This document shows, piece by piece, positions 1 to 6,048 of a stretch of DNA of 7,916 bases (positions are counted from its first letter, which is position 1; every line of letters begins with the position of its first letter). Origin of the DNA: JAAFIP01 sp043778205 (GTDB lineage Bacteria; Pseudomonadota; Gammaproteobacteria; Burkholderiales; Burkholderiaceae_C); the NCBI GenBank assembly GCA_043778205.1, contig JAYWGO010000027.1:1-7916 (forward strand), read 5' to 3'. Position numbers and translations under genes: made by a program. Below the pieces are notes generated by a model. That model searched no databases and was not told the DNA's origin. It saw only the letters and a program-made list of their open reading frames with translations.

Positions 1-47
1 GACTTTCTTGGCAAATTTGCAGGCGACTGGCTTGGAAGCAATTATTA

Positions 48-110
48 TCAATTTAATAGCTACCCGTGCAGCATTTCCTTGGGCGATAGGCCTAAAACGT
101 ATTAAATTGC
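48..110. repeat. Intergenic short repeat, copy 1 (Comamonadaceae-like REP)
   Basis: The core AATAGC, 11 variable bases, then CATTTCCTTGGGC (55-84) matches two other places in the window (5960-5989 and 7041-7070) with the same spacing. This copy is bounded by a perfect 9-bp inverted repeat, CAATTTAAT at 49-57 and ATTAAATTG at 101-109, so it could fold into a long stem-loop. The right arm contains the TAA stop of the LuxR gene, so the element abuts or supplies the gene's end. It may act as a transcription-end or mRNA-stabilising structure; no T-run terminator is visible. Bases 1-47 carry no gene I can support. Copy number in the genome and exact ends are unknown. Confidence 0.55.
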
Positions 111-770
111 ACCATACCAACAGGCACGCTGCACTGCAGCCAGCTTGGTGTCTACCTGCAGTTTGCGCATGGCGTTGGCCAAATGGTAGGTGACGGTGCG
201 TTCGCTGCAGTCCAGGCTAACAGCGCTGTCGGCAGCGGTTTGGCCATCAAAAGCCAAAGCCAGGCATTCTTTCTCGCGGCGGCTTAAAGGGCAGGTTACG
301 TCGGCTATGGCGCGTTTGATTTTGGGCCAAATATTCATGGCCGACCACACCAGTGCCGCTGCCTCAGCCCGGTTGTGCATGGCCTGCGGCGTGAACATAA
401 AGCATTCAAACGCGCGTTCGCGTGGCAATGCAAACTCCACCCGCACCATGCTTTGCAAACCATGGCCTAGCGCCAGCAAGCGCCAACGGCCCAAGTCGCC
501 GTAAGCCCCGTGCGAGATGGTTTGCCAGGCCACCATGGGCGAATCGCTGGCGCGCCACTCGTAGCCAAAGTCTTCGCTCTCGGCCAGCGCATTGGCCACG
601 TCTTGCAGGCGCGGCGGGTACACCGCATGCACACAACGCTGCTGCGGCGTACCGGTAACCGCTGGGCCAAGCACCACCAATGCGTCTACCGAATAGGGTT
701 TGAGCGCACTAAGCCAATCCACCATCAGACCGTCCAGAGTTAAATTGTCAAAATTAGCGGGCGATTGCAT
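102..770 (-). CDS. LuxR-family transcriptional regulator (autoinducer-domain type, no LuxI partner seen)
   Basis: This 222-residue protein has a clear C-terminal LuxR/FixJ helix-turn-helix at residues 162-222. It starts with LSRREKECL, continues with the recognition-helix stretch SERTVTYHLANAMRKL, and ends AVQRACWYGAI, the usual end of acyl-homoserine-lactone-type LuxR proteins. Residues 1-155 have the length and late features of an autoinducer-binding domain (for example LGHGLQSMVRVEF near 101-113), but I cannot place the canonical WxxxY and DP ligand residues, so the ligand may differ or be absent. The total is slightly shorter than typical LuxR proteins (about 235-250). The ATG start has only a weak upstream GAG. 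The gene is divergent from the histidine kinase, sharing an 83-bp control region, and no luxI homologue is present. It may be a LuxR solo controlling the neighbouring quorum-sensing operon; that role is inferred from position only. Confidence 0.85.
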   Translation of the reverse strand: MQSPANFDNLTLDGLMVDWLSALKPYSVDALVVLGPAVTGTPQQRCVHAVYPPRLQDVANALAESEDFGYEWRASDSPMVAWQTISHGAYGDLGRWRLLALGHGLQSMVRVEFALPRERAFECFMFTPQAMHNRAEAAALVWSAMNIWPKIKRAIADVTCPLSRREKECLALAFDGQTAADSAVSLDCSERTVTYHLANAMRKLQVDTKLAAVQRACWYGAI

Positions 771-853
771 GGGCTCATACTTTTACTAAAAAACCACCGC
801 ACAATAGACACAAGAAATTGCAGACATGTCTTTGTAGTGCTTCGGAGTTACGT
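771..853. promoter_or_regulatory. Divergent control region between luxR-type gene and jqsS-like kinase
   Basis: This 83-bp AT-rich gap must hold the start signals for two divergent genes. It contains an 11-bp palindrome, TTTTACTAAAA (781-791), ten bases upstream of the LuxR ATG, and a perfect 10-bp palindrome, AGACATGTCT (822-831), 22 bases before the kinase start. Either could be an operator. I see no convincing -35/-10 pair in either direction, so promoters are inferred from gene layout alone. Confidence 0.4.
844..847 (+). promoter_or_regulatory. Ribosome binding site that selects a TTG start for the kinase
   Basis: GGAG lies six bases before the TTG at 854 (TTGAAAAAATTAAAC). The only longer in-frame candidate, TTG at 818, has no Shine-Dalgarno sequence. 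The ATG at 826 is out of frame and meets a stop after three codons. This supports TTG 854 as the start. Confidence 0.6.
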
Positions 854-2194
854 TTGAAAAAATTAAACAGTCGATTGTTATTTTTGCGGCAACCGATATT
901 ACTGCGCTTACGCGCAATATTTTGGGATCCAGAAATAGAGACAGTACTACATCCAACACCCTCGCGGCTGAAATGGTTGGGAATTTTCACACTGCTAGGG
1001 CATCCCCTGTTTTGGTATATATGGTCCACACTTTCTCCTCAAGCCTATGAAAGTCTAGGGCTACGCATTGGATTAGCAGTGTTGGGGTTGGGATTTTTGT
1101 ACACAAATAAGAACTATGGCGTTCTGAGCAAATGGTCGCTTCGTTATTTCACCGCATTTTGCTGGATTCAACTGCCCGTTTTTTTCACCTGGATGTATTG
1201 GCAAAACAACGGTAATGCAGTGTGGCTGGCCACATTAGTCACGATTGTTTTGCTGTACTTGCATTTGACAGACTGGCGTATTGCAACGCTGGGACTGATT
1301 ACAGGAGTGTCTGGCACTACTGGGCTGGCCTACTGGCAATTAGACGGCACATTGTCACTTCCAATAGCAAACGCTGTGGTCATTATTTTTGCTTTTTTAG
1401 TTGGCCTGGCGCTGGCAGCCTCTAGCGCCAACGCGCGCCAAGAGCGGCTGCGCCAGTCGCTGGTACTGATAGGCATCATGGCACATGAGCTGAGAACCCC
1501 ATTGGCTACCGCCTCGCTCATAGGGCAAGCTATTGTGGCTGAAACCACCAACCACGATGAAAAGTCCAGAACGCAGGGCCTAAACAAACTGGCCAAACGG
1601 CTGGAAGCCTTAACGCTGACCATCAACCACCATATTGACCTGCAAATGATGAACGCACGTTTTATGCAGCTGCCTCACACAAAGCAGCTGGTGTCGGCCA
1701 CAGGCTTGGTCAACAAAGTGGTTACGCAGTACCCGTTCAGCTCCAAAAAAGAAGAAAACTGCATAGAGGTGGTGGTGCACCAAGACTTTATGTTTTTTGG
1801 CTCTGAAAGGCAGTTTATTCAAGTGCTGAACAATTTGCTTAAAAATGCGCTGTACTCACTGAAGGCGGCGCAGTCGCGGTTTACAGTGGGCGACTTGCGC
1901 ATTGAGCTTGGGGTGAATGCTGGCTTAGGCCGCTTCTCGGTGGCGGACAAGGGCATGGGCATTGGCCAAGAGCATTTGGCCCGTGTTTTTGAGCCCTTCT
2001 TTTCCACCAACCAAGACACTGGCCATGGCCTGGGGCTGGCGTATTGCAAACAAGTGGTGCAAAAATCAGGCGGCGTTATCGGCGTAAGATCTGAATTTGC
2101 CAAGGGCACTTTTTTTACTATCGACTTACCTGTGCAACCTCTTACCACTCGCGGCTCCTCACACCATGCGCTTTCCTCTTTACCATCGCCCTGA
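854..2194 (+). CDS. jqsS: Alpha-hydroxyketone autoinducer sensor histidine kinase (CqsS/LqsS/JqsS family)
   Basis: This 446-residue inner-membrane kinase probably senses a diffusible alpha-hydroxyketone made by the convergent synthase gene. The N-terminal half has about six hydrophobic segments (roughly residues 40-58, 69-84, 96-114, 121-138, 142-160, 171-189) and no periplasmic domain. Around residues 38-72 the pattern WLG..TLLGHPLF...W then PQ.YE....R resembles, from memory, the first helices of Vibrio CqsS. The cytoplasmic half has an intact kinase core: H-box MAHELRTP with phosphoacceptor His211, N-box NNLLKNALYSL near 326-336, G1 DKGMGIG near 365, F-box VFEPFFST, and G2 GHGLGLAY near 390. 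Unlike CqsS there is no fused receiver; the separate regulator follows, overlapping by 29 bases. The start is TTG 854, with GGAG at good spacing. Ligand tail length cannot be read from sequence. The symbol follows Janthinobacterium usage and is by family resemblance. Confidence 0.88.
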   Translation: MKKLNSRLLFLRQPILLRLRAIFWDPEIETVLHPTPSRLKWLGIFTLLGHPLFWYIWSTLSPQAYESLGLRIGLAVLGLGFLYTNKNYGVLSKWSLRYFTAFCWIQLPVFFTWMYWQNNGNAVWLATLVTIVLLYLHLTDWRIATLGLITGVSGTTGLAYWQLDGTLSLPIANAVVIIFAFLVGLALAASSANARQERLRQSLVLIGIMAHELRTPLATASLIGQAIVAETTNHDEKSRTQGLNKLAKRLEALTLTINHHIDLQMMNARFMQLPHTKQLVSATGLVNKVVTQYPFSSKKEENCIEVVVHQDFMFFGSERQFIQVLNNLLKNALYSLKAAQSRFTVGDLRIELGVNAGLGRFSVADKGMGIGQEHLARVFEPFFSTNQDTGHGLGLAYCKQVVQKSGGVIGVRSEFAKGTFFTIDLPVQPLTTRGSSHHALSSLPSP

Positions 2195-3137
2195 TTCACT
2201 GGTCTTTTTAGACGACGACGCGGGCTATCTAGAAACCCTAGCCCTGGTAATGCCGCGCGACTGGGGCGTGCGCCTGTTTACCCATGCCGACGATTGCCTG
2301 CAGCACCTAGATGCGCAGCATACGCTGTGGGAAGCTGACGTTTGGCAGCACCAGCAGATACTTACCCAGTGGCGGGGTGGCAGGTTTTTAATTCCACAAA
2401 TTTTAAACTACTGGAACACGGCAAACTACCGCTACGGCCTAACCCAAACGTGCGTGGTTGACTACGCTATGCCCGCCATGACTGGCCTAGAGTTTTTAGA
2501 AAAACTGCCCGCATGGCCTGCCAACCGTGTGCTGCTAACAGGCAGAGCGGATGAATTGATCGCCGTAGGTGCCTTTAACAACGGCTTGATTGGCCAGTAT
2601 GTGCCCAAACAGCATGGCAATATTGGCAAGCACCTGATCGAGGTGCTGCGCACACAGCACAGCAAGCCCATGCAACTGCACGACGCTGTCTGGCGCGGTG
2701 CGCTAAAACCCGAGCAGTACGCCATGCTGCAGTCCCGCGATGTGCAAAGCCACCTGCGTGGGTTTTTGCAAGAAAAGCACTGGCTAGAGTACGTGGTGGT
2801 GCCTGCGCCCTTTGGCATTTTGGCGCTGGACAAATACGCCAAGGCCTACTGGCTGCAGCTAGAGCTTAAAACGGACCTGCACAGCGCAGCAGACTTGGCA
2901 GAGTCCACCGAGCATGGCAGTTTGGTTGTTAACAGCGTTCGCAATGGCACCCACTTTGTGAATGATGAACTGCTGATGTCTCTGGGCAGTGACGAAGCGC
3001 CCACAACACTGCCCACCTTTGCGCTGGACTCCAGCGGCAATTTGCTGGGGGCCGTTTTTGTGGTGCCCTCCAGCCTGACCTACGGCGTAAGCTACCGCGA
3101 CTATTTTGCCTCGCTACCGCCCAGAACTATTGCCTAA
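2166..3137 (+). CDS. jqsR: Response regulator of the alpha-hydroxyketone quorum-sensing system (LqsR/JqsR-like)
   Basis: This 323-residue protein begins with a receiver domain (about 10-155). The acidic pocket is FLDDD (Asp16-Asp18), the phosphoacceptor is Asp99 in VVDYAMPAMTG, the conserved Thr is Thr125 in LLTG, and the conserved Lys is Lys148 in YVPK. About 83 residues separate the acidic pocket from Asp99, far more than in ordinary receivers, so there is an insertion near residues 50-92. The remaining 170 residues have no helix-turn-helix, GGDEF or other output motif I recognise, as expected for the LqsR/JqsR family, whose output domain is not a classical DNA-binding one. The ATG at 2166 overlaps the kinase gene by 29 bases, implying one transcript and translational coupling. 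A longer frame from TTG 2097 would add 23 residues lying entirely inside the kinase gene and is less likely. It ends 45 bases before the convergent synthase stop; no strong terminator lies between. Confidence 0.85.
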   Translation: MRFPLYHRPDSLVFLDDDAGYLETLALVMPRDWGVRLFTHADDCLQHLDAQHTLWEADVWQHQQILTQWRGGRFLIPQILNYWNTANYRYGLTQTCVVDYAMPAMTGLEFLEKLPAWPANRVLLTGRADELIAVGAFNNGLIGQYVPKQHGNIGKHLIEVLRTQHSKPMQLHDAVWRGALKPEQYAMLQSRDVQSHLRGFLQEKHWLEYVVVPAPFGILALDKYAKAYWLQLELKTDLHSAADLAESTEHGSLVVNSVRNGTHFVNDELLMSLGSDEAPTTLPTFALDSSGNLLGAVFVVPSSLTYGVSYRDYFASLPPRTIA

Positions 3138-3182
3138 AGCAGGTGGTAGCGAAGCGGTGTTGTCCAGCACGGTGCAGGCAGG

Positions 3183-4442
3183 CTACGCCTCGCACAACTG
3201 CTGCACTGCATGCCGTTTGGCTATCGGCCATTGCTGAGGATTGACCATCGGGGCAATCTCAAACGCCACTTGTTCTACGTGGTCAATTTCAGCGTCGGTC
3301 ATGGCACTGGTTAATGTCAGGCGCACCATAGCGCGATTGCGGCTGGTGGCGGGTGCGCAAAACACTGCACCAAAAACACCGCGCTCTTCTAGCATGTCGC
3401 GCAGTACCAGGGTGGCAGGCTCGCCGCCCGCCTCTAGTGCAATAATTTGCTCAGTGCCTTGGTGTACTGGGTAACCCATTTCCATCAAATTAGTTCGCAA
3501 ACGGCGTGAAATTTCGGCCAGCCGCGCGCGCTGTGCATCGCTGTTTTTAATGACTTCTAAAGTAGCCTCCAAGCTGACAATTTCGTGCGGCAAAAGGCAA
3601 GAGCTGAACGTGTTGGGAAAACTGGCCGTCAGCATGTAGTTGCGCATAGAGGGTGGCAAAGTAAAGTAGCCTGCGCGGCCTGCAAATGCCTTGGCCAAAC
3701 TGGCCGAAATAAAGTGCACACGGTCAGACAAGCCTAGCTCTACGCACAGCCCTGCCCCTTGCGGCCCATGGGTGCCCAACGAGTGGGACTCGTCCACCAA
3801 AATCATGCTGCCATGCTTTTCGGTCACATCCACCATGTCTACCAACGGGCACATTGAGCCTGTGGTGCTGTAGACCGAATCTACCGCCACCAAGCCAGGG
3901 CCATGGCGTGCCATCATGCGCCCTAGGTGGGCTGCGTCGTTGTGGCGGAATGCGTAGGCGGGTGCCTTGGCCGCACGGGCACCTTCCCACATGGACATGT
4001 GCGCCATGGTATCGAGGTAAATAGGCGTTTTTTCGTCTGCAATGGCTTGCATCAAGCCCAGGTTGGCGGCGTAGCCTGACTGGCAAATAAGTCCATCGTC
4101 TTTGCCTAGCCACTGTGCTAAACCGCGCTCTAGGTTACGCACTGGGTGCTGCCCCAGTAAAAACGCACTGGACTGGATAACGAAATTCGTATCCTGCTTA
4201 AGCGCGTCTGTTTGCGCCCGAACAATGTCGGGGTGCCCAGCCAGGCTTAAATAGTCGTTGCCGTTAAGCCGCACTGCATTAGGGCCAGGCTCGCGGCCAT
4301 GCACCAGGGAACGGCCGCTCCATTGGTTGTTCCAGCGGTCGGTAAATTCAGACTGAATTCTTTGCGTAAGCCGGTTGGGCATTACAGGGTCTGCACGGCG
4401 AATGGTGGGGGCGCATAGTTGGTTTTTTTCAATGGTTTGCAT
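3183..4442 (-). CDS. jqsA: Alpha-hydroxyketone-type quorum-sensing autoinducer synthase (CqsA/LqsA/JqsA family)
   Basis: This is a 419-residue fold-type I PLP enzyme of the alpha-oxoamine synthase group. In this family it joins an acyl-CoA to an amino-acid-derived substrate to give the aminoketone precursor of a diffusible alpha-hydroxyketone signal. Visible landmarks are SGYAANLGLM (about 122-131), His148 in DTMAHMSMWEG (ring-stacking His), DESHSLGTHGP with Asp217 (pyridine-nitrogen partner) and His220, and SASLAKAFAGRAG with the Schiff-base Lys251. The DESHSLGTHG form fits CqsA-like enzymes, and the linked sensor/regulator pair argues against 8-amino-7-oxononanoate synthase (BioF) or KBL. 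The start is ATG 4442, because GAGG lies five bases upstream; earlier in-frame starts (ATG 4469, TTG 4484) lack a good site. It converges on the sensor/regulator operon and has its own leader, so synthesis and sensing are transcribed separately. Confidence 0.9.
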   Translation of the reverse strand: MQTIEKNQLCAPTIRRADPVMPNRLTQRIQSEFTDRWNNQWSGRSLVHGREPGPNAVRLNGNDYLSLAGHPDIVRAQTDALKQDTNFVIQSSAFLLGQHPVRNLERGLAQWLGKDDGLICQSGYAANLGLMQAIADEKTPIYLDTMAHMSMWEGARAAKAPAYAFRHNDAAHLGRMMARHGPGLVAVDSVYSTTGSMCPLVDMVDVTEKHGSMILVDESHSLGTHGPQGAGLCVELGLSDRVHFISASLAKAFAGRAGYFTLPPSMRNYMLTASFPNTFSSCLLPHEIVSLEATLEVIKNSDAQRARLAEISRRLRTNLMEMGYPVHQGTEQIIALEAGGEPATLVLRDMLEERGVFGAVFCAPATSRNRAMVRLTLTSAMTDAEIDHVEQVAFEIAPMVNPQQWPIAKRHAVQQLCEA

Positions 4443-4609
4443 AGATGCCTCGTGGTTAAAGAGACCCATTGAAGAGAAAAGCAAACCCTTACGCTTTAGA
4501 CACCCTGTTAAATTTGACGGGATTTGTTACAAATAAGTCACTTTTAGGCTTATTTTTCGCGCTAAAAGTCACACTCCAGGCCCAAATATATAAATTGTGT
4601 AACCTAAAA
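4443..4609 (-). promoter_or_regulatory. Leader and probable promoter region of the autoinducer synthase, with inverted repeat
   Basis: This 167-bp AT-rich gap separates the M20 gene stop from the synthase start. The ribosome site GAGG (complement of 4448-4451) sits five bases from ATG 4442. Further up, GTCACTTTTA (4537-4546) and TAAAAGTCAC (4563-4572) form a 10-bp inverted repeat with one mismatch and a 16-base spacer. It is a candidate operator for a dimeric regulator, or a weak hairpin. A promoter is required because the upstream M20 gene is 167 bases away, but I cannot assign -35/-10 boxes with confidence. Confidence 0.45.
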
Positions 4610-5911
4610 CTAGCGCGCGCTGCACAGCTGCAGCGCCGCCAAAGCCATAATTTTGGCGCTGTCGACCAGCTCTTGAATGCCCACATATTCGTCGGGCTGG
4701 TGCGCCAGGTCCAAGATGCCGGGGCCGTAGGCAATCACATCTTTCAGGTGGCCGGTGCGCACAATGTGTTTTTGGTCGTAGGTGCCGGGGCTGGAGATGT
4801 AGCTGGGCTCGCGGCCTAGCACGCGGGCTATGGCGCGGGCGGTGGCATGCACTACCGGTGCGTCTTGCGGCGTGGCGGTGGGCACAAAGCTCATAATTTC
4901 TTTGATCTTGAAGTCAAAGCCCGGCCGCGTGCGCTGCAGCTCTTGCAGCATGTCCAGTATTTCGCGCTTTACGTCGTCTAAATTTTCTTCTGCAATAAAG
5001 CGGCGGTCTAGCACGGCGCGGCAGCTGTGCGCCACGGTGGGCGCGGGCAGGTCTGCCGTGGGCCAGCCGCTTGCATCCACAGCGTAGCGCTGCTCCACCT
5101 GGCCGCCGTGCACGCTGTTTATGTTGAGCGTACTCACCCGTGCACCTGCAGGCTCGACCGGCTCTTTGGTTGTGCGCTGTGCTAATTTGGGGGCAAGCTG
5201 GGTTTCTAGCAGGTGCATAAACGCACCCATATGGTTGATGGCGCTGTCGCCTAAAAACGGCATCGAGCCGTGGGCAATGCGGCCTGTGGTCTCTACCTGT
5301 GCCCAGTACACCCCCCGGTGGCCCAGGCAAATACGGTCTACGCCCAGTGGCTCGGGAATAATGACGTGGTGCACGCGCGGCTGGCTAAAGTAGCCCCGCT
5401 CAGCCAAATAGCCCACGCCACTAAAGCCGCCCGATTCTTCGTCTACCGTGCCGCTAATTTCTAGCGCGCCCGGCAGCGCTATGCCACTTTCTATCAGCGC
5501 CTCGCAGGCAATCACGCTGCTGGCCAGGCCGCCCTTCATGTCGCAGGCACCACGGCCGTAGACTTTGCCGTCTTTCACCTCGCCACCAAAGGGGTCCACA
5601 GTCCAGCCGCTGCCCGCCTCGACCACGTCAATGTGCGAGTTAAAGTGCACGCACTGCCCAGGCGATCTGCCTTGGTAGCGTGCCACCACATTGGTGCGCG
5701 GGTAGGCATCGCTGTCACCCGGTGCGCCCAGCGCGCGGATGTACTCCACCTTGAACCCCCGCCGGGCCAGCCGCTCACCTAAAAACCGTGCGCACGCTTC
5801 ATACGCGTCGCCCGGCGGATTGACAGTGGGAATGCGCACCAGGTCTTGGGTCAGCGCAATCACCTCGGCGCGTTTGGCTTCTATGCGTTGCAAAAGGGCG
5901 TCGGTGGGCAT
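4610..5911 (-). CDS. M20-family zinc amidohydrolase (ArgE/DapE/carboxypeptidase-like)
   Basis: This is a full-length 433-residue cytoplasmic M20 metallohydrolase that should cleave an N-acyl or peptide amide bond. The di-metal site is complete: His93 and Asp95 in NSHIDVVEAG, bridging Asp124 in GACDMKGG, catalytic Glu158 and metal ligand Glu159 in TVDEESGG, Glu187 in IIPEPLG, and His404 in LAHQPDEY. The lid/dimerisation domain contains GRIAHGSMPFLG with His214. The N-terminal ALTQDLVRIPTVNPPGDAY is typical of the ArgE/DapE group of generic deacylases, where substrate cannot be read from sequence: N-acetylornithine, succinyl-diaminopimelate and N-carbamoyl or N-acyl amino acids are all possible. 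The ATG at 5911 has no obvious Shine-Dalgarno but gives the expected family start. It is transcribed in the same direction as the synthase but 167 bases away, so co-transcription is uncertain. An acylase role acting on signals is possible in principle but unsupported. Confidence 0.85.
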   Translation of the reverse strand: MPTDALLQRIEAKRAEVIALTQDLVRIPTVNPPGDAYEACARFLGERLARRGFKVEYIRALGAPGDSDAYPRTNVVARYQGRSPGQCVHFNSHIDVVEAGSGWTVDPFGGEVKDGKVYGRGACDMKGGLASSVIACEALIESGIALPGALEISGTVDEESGGFSGVGYLAERGYFSQPRVHHVIIPEPLGVDRICLGHRGVYWAQVETTGRIAHGSMPFLGDSAINHMGAFMHLLETQLAPKLAQRTTKEPVEPAGARVSTLNINSVHGGQVEQRYAVDASGWPTADLPAPTVAHSCRAVLDRRFIAEENLDDVKREILDMLQELQRTRPGFDFKIKEIMSFVPTATPQDAPVVHATARAIARVLGREPSYISSPGTYDQKHIVRTGHLKDVIAYGPGILDLAHQPDEYVGIQELVDSAKIMALAALQLCSAR

Positions 5912-5942
5912 GGTGTGGGTACTTTAATTTCAACAGAGTTAA

Positions 5943-5952
5943 AAGTATACTT
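5943..5952. promoter_or_regulatory. Perfect palindrome AAGTATACTT upstream of the M20 gene
   Basis: A perfect 10-bp palindrome lies 31 bases before the M20 ATG and just next to repeat copy 2. It overlaps TAAAAGT, the heptamer also present in the synthase leader. It could be an operator or part of a promoter; short AT-rich palindromes also occur by chance. Confidence 0.25.
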
Positions 5953-5954
5953 AT

Positions 5955-6020
5955 ATTTCAATAGCAAACTATTAAGCATTTCCTTGGGCCATACGCTGAT
6001 TTGATCGCTAATTTTGTCTA
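5955..6020. repeat. Intergenic short repeat, copy 2
   Basis: It shares AATAGC, an 11-base spacer and CATTTCCTTGGGC (5960-5989) with copy 1, and matches copy 3 more closely over about 45 bases from TTTCAATAGCAAACTATT to GGGCCATACGCTG. AATAG-CAAA-CTATT (5960-5973) can form a small hairpin. It lies directly downstream of the first immunity gene's stop and about 45-110 bases upstream of the M20 gene, marking the border between the toxin/immunity region and the metabolic and signalling region. Ends are approximate. Confidence 0.6.
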
Positions 6021-6048
6021 AGTACTAAATGCGCGGCCCCAGTCCACC

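Noticed and set aside
1..105. Plus-strand open frames running in from the left edge, stopping at 52-54 or 103-105
   Set aside because: Either could be the tail of a convergent upstream gene, but with fewer than 35 codons, no motif, and overlap with the repeat I cannot choose between them or support a gene.
406..670. Overlapping open frames on both strands inside the luxR-type gene
   Set aside because: They are compositional shadows of the regulator: low-complexity Arg/Ala-rich translations with no motif and no ribosome sites.
2097..2165. N-terminal extension of the response regulator from a TTG at 2097
   Set aside because: The extra 23 residues overlap the kinase's conserved C-terminal coding region and precede the receiver start. 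ATG 2166 gives a normal beginning.
3138..3182. Bidirectional terminator between the convergent regulator and synthase genes
   Set aside because: Only a 4-bp stem (AGGC-TAC-GCCT near 3180-3190) without a T-run is present, which is too weak to call.
3724..4113. 129-codon minus-strand frame inside the synthase gene
   Set aside because: It is out of frame with a gene whose active-site motifs are all intact, and its Arg/Pro-rich translation is typical of a shadow frame.
4443..4484. Longer synthase starting at TTG 4484 or ATG 4469
   Set aside because: ATG 4442 has GAGG at five bases. The longer starts lack a site, and the added residues have no visible function.
4612..4621. Palindrome AGCGCGCGCT at the end of the M20 gene as a terminator
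   Set aside because: It has no loop and no following T-run, and lies mostly in coding sequence. Alternating GC runs give such palindromes by chance.
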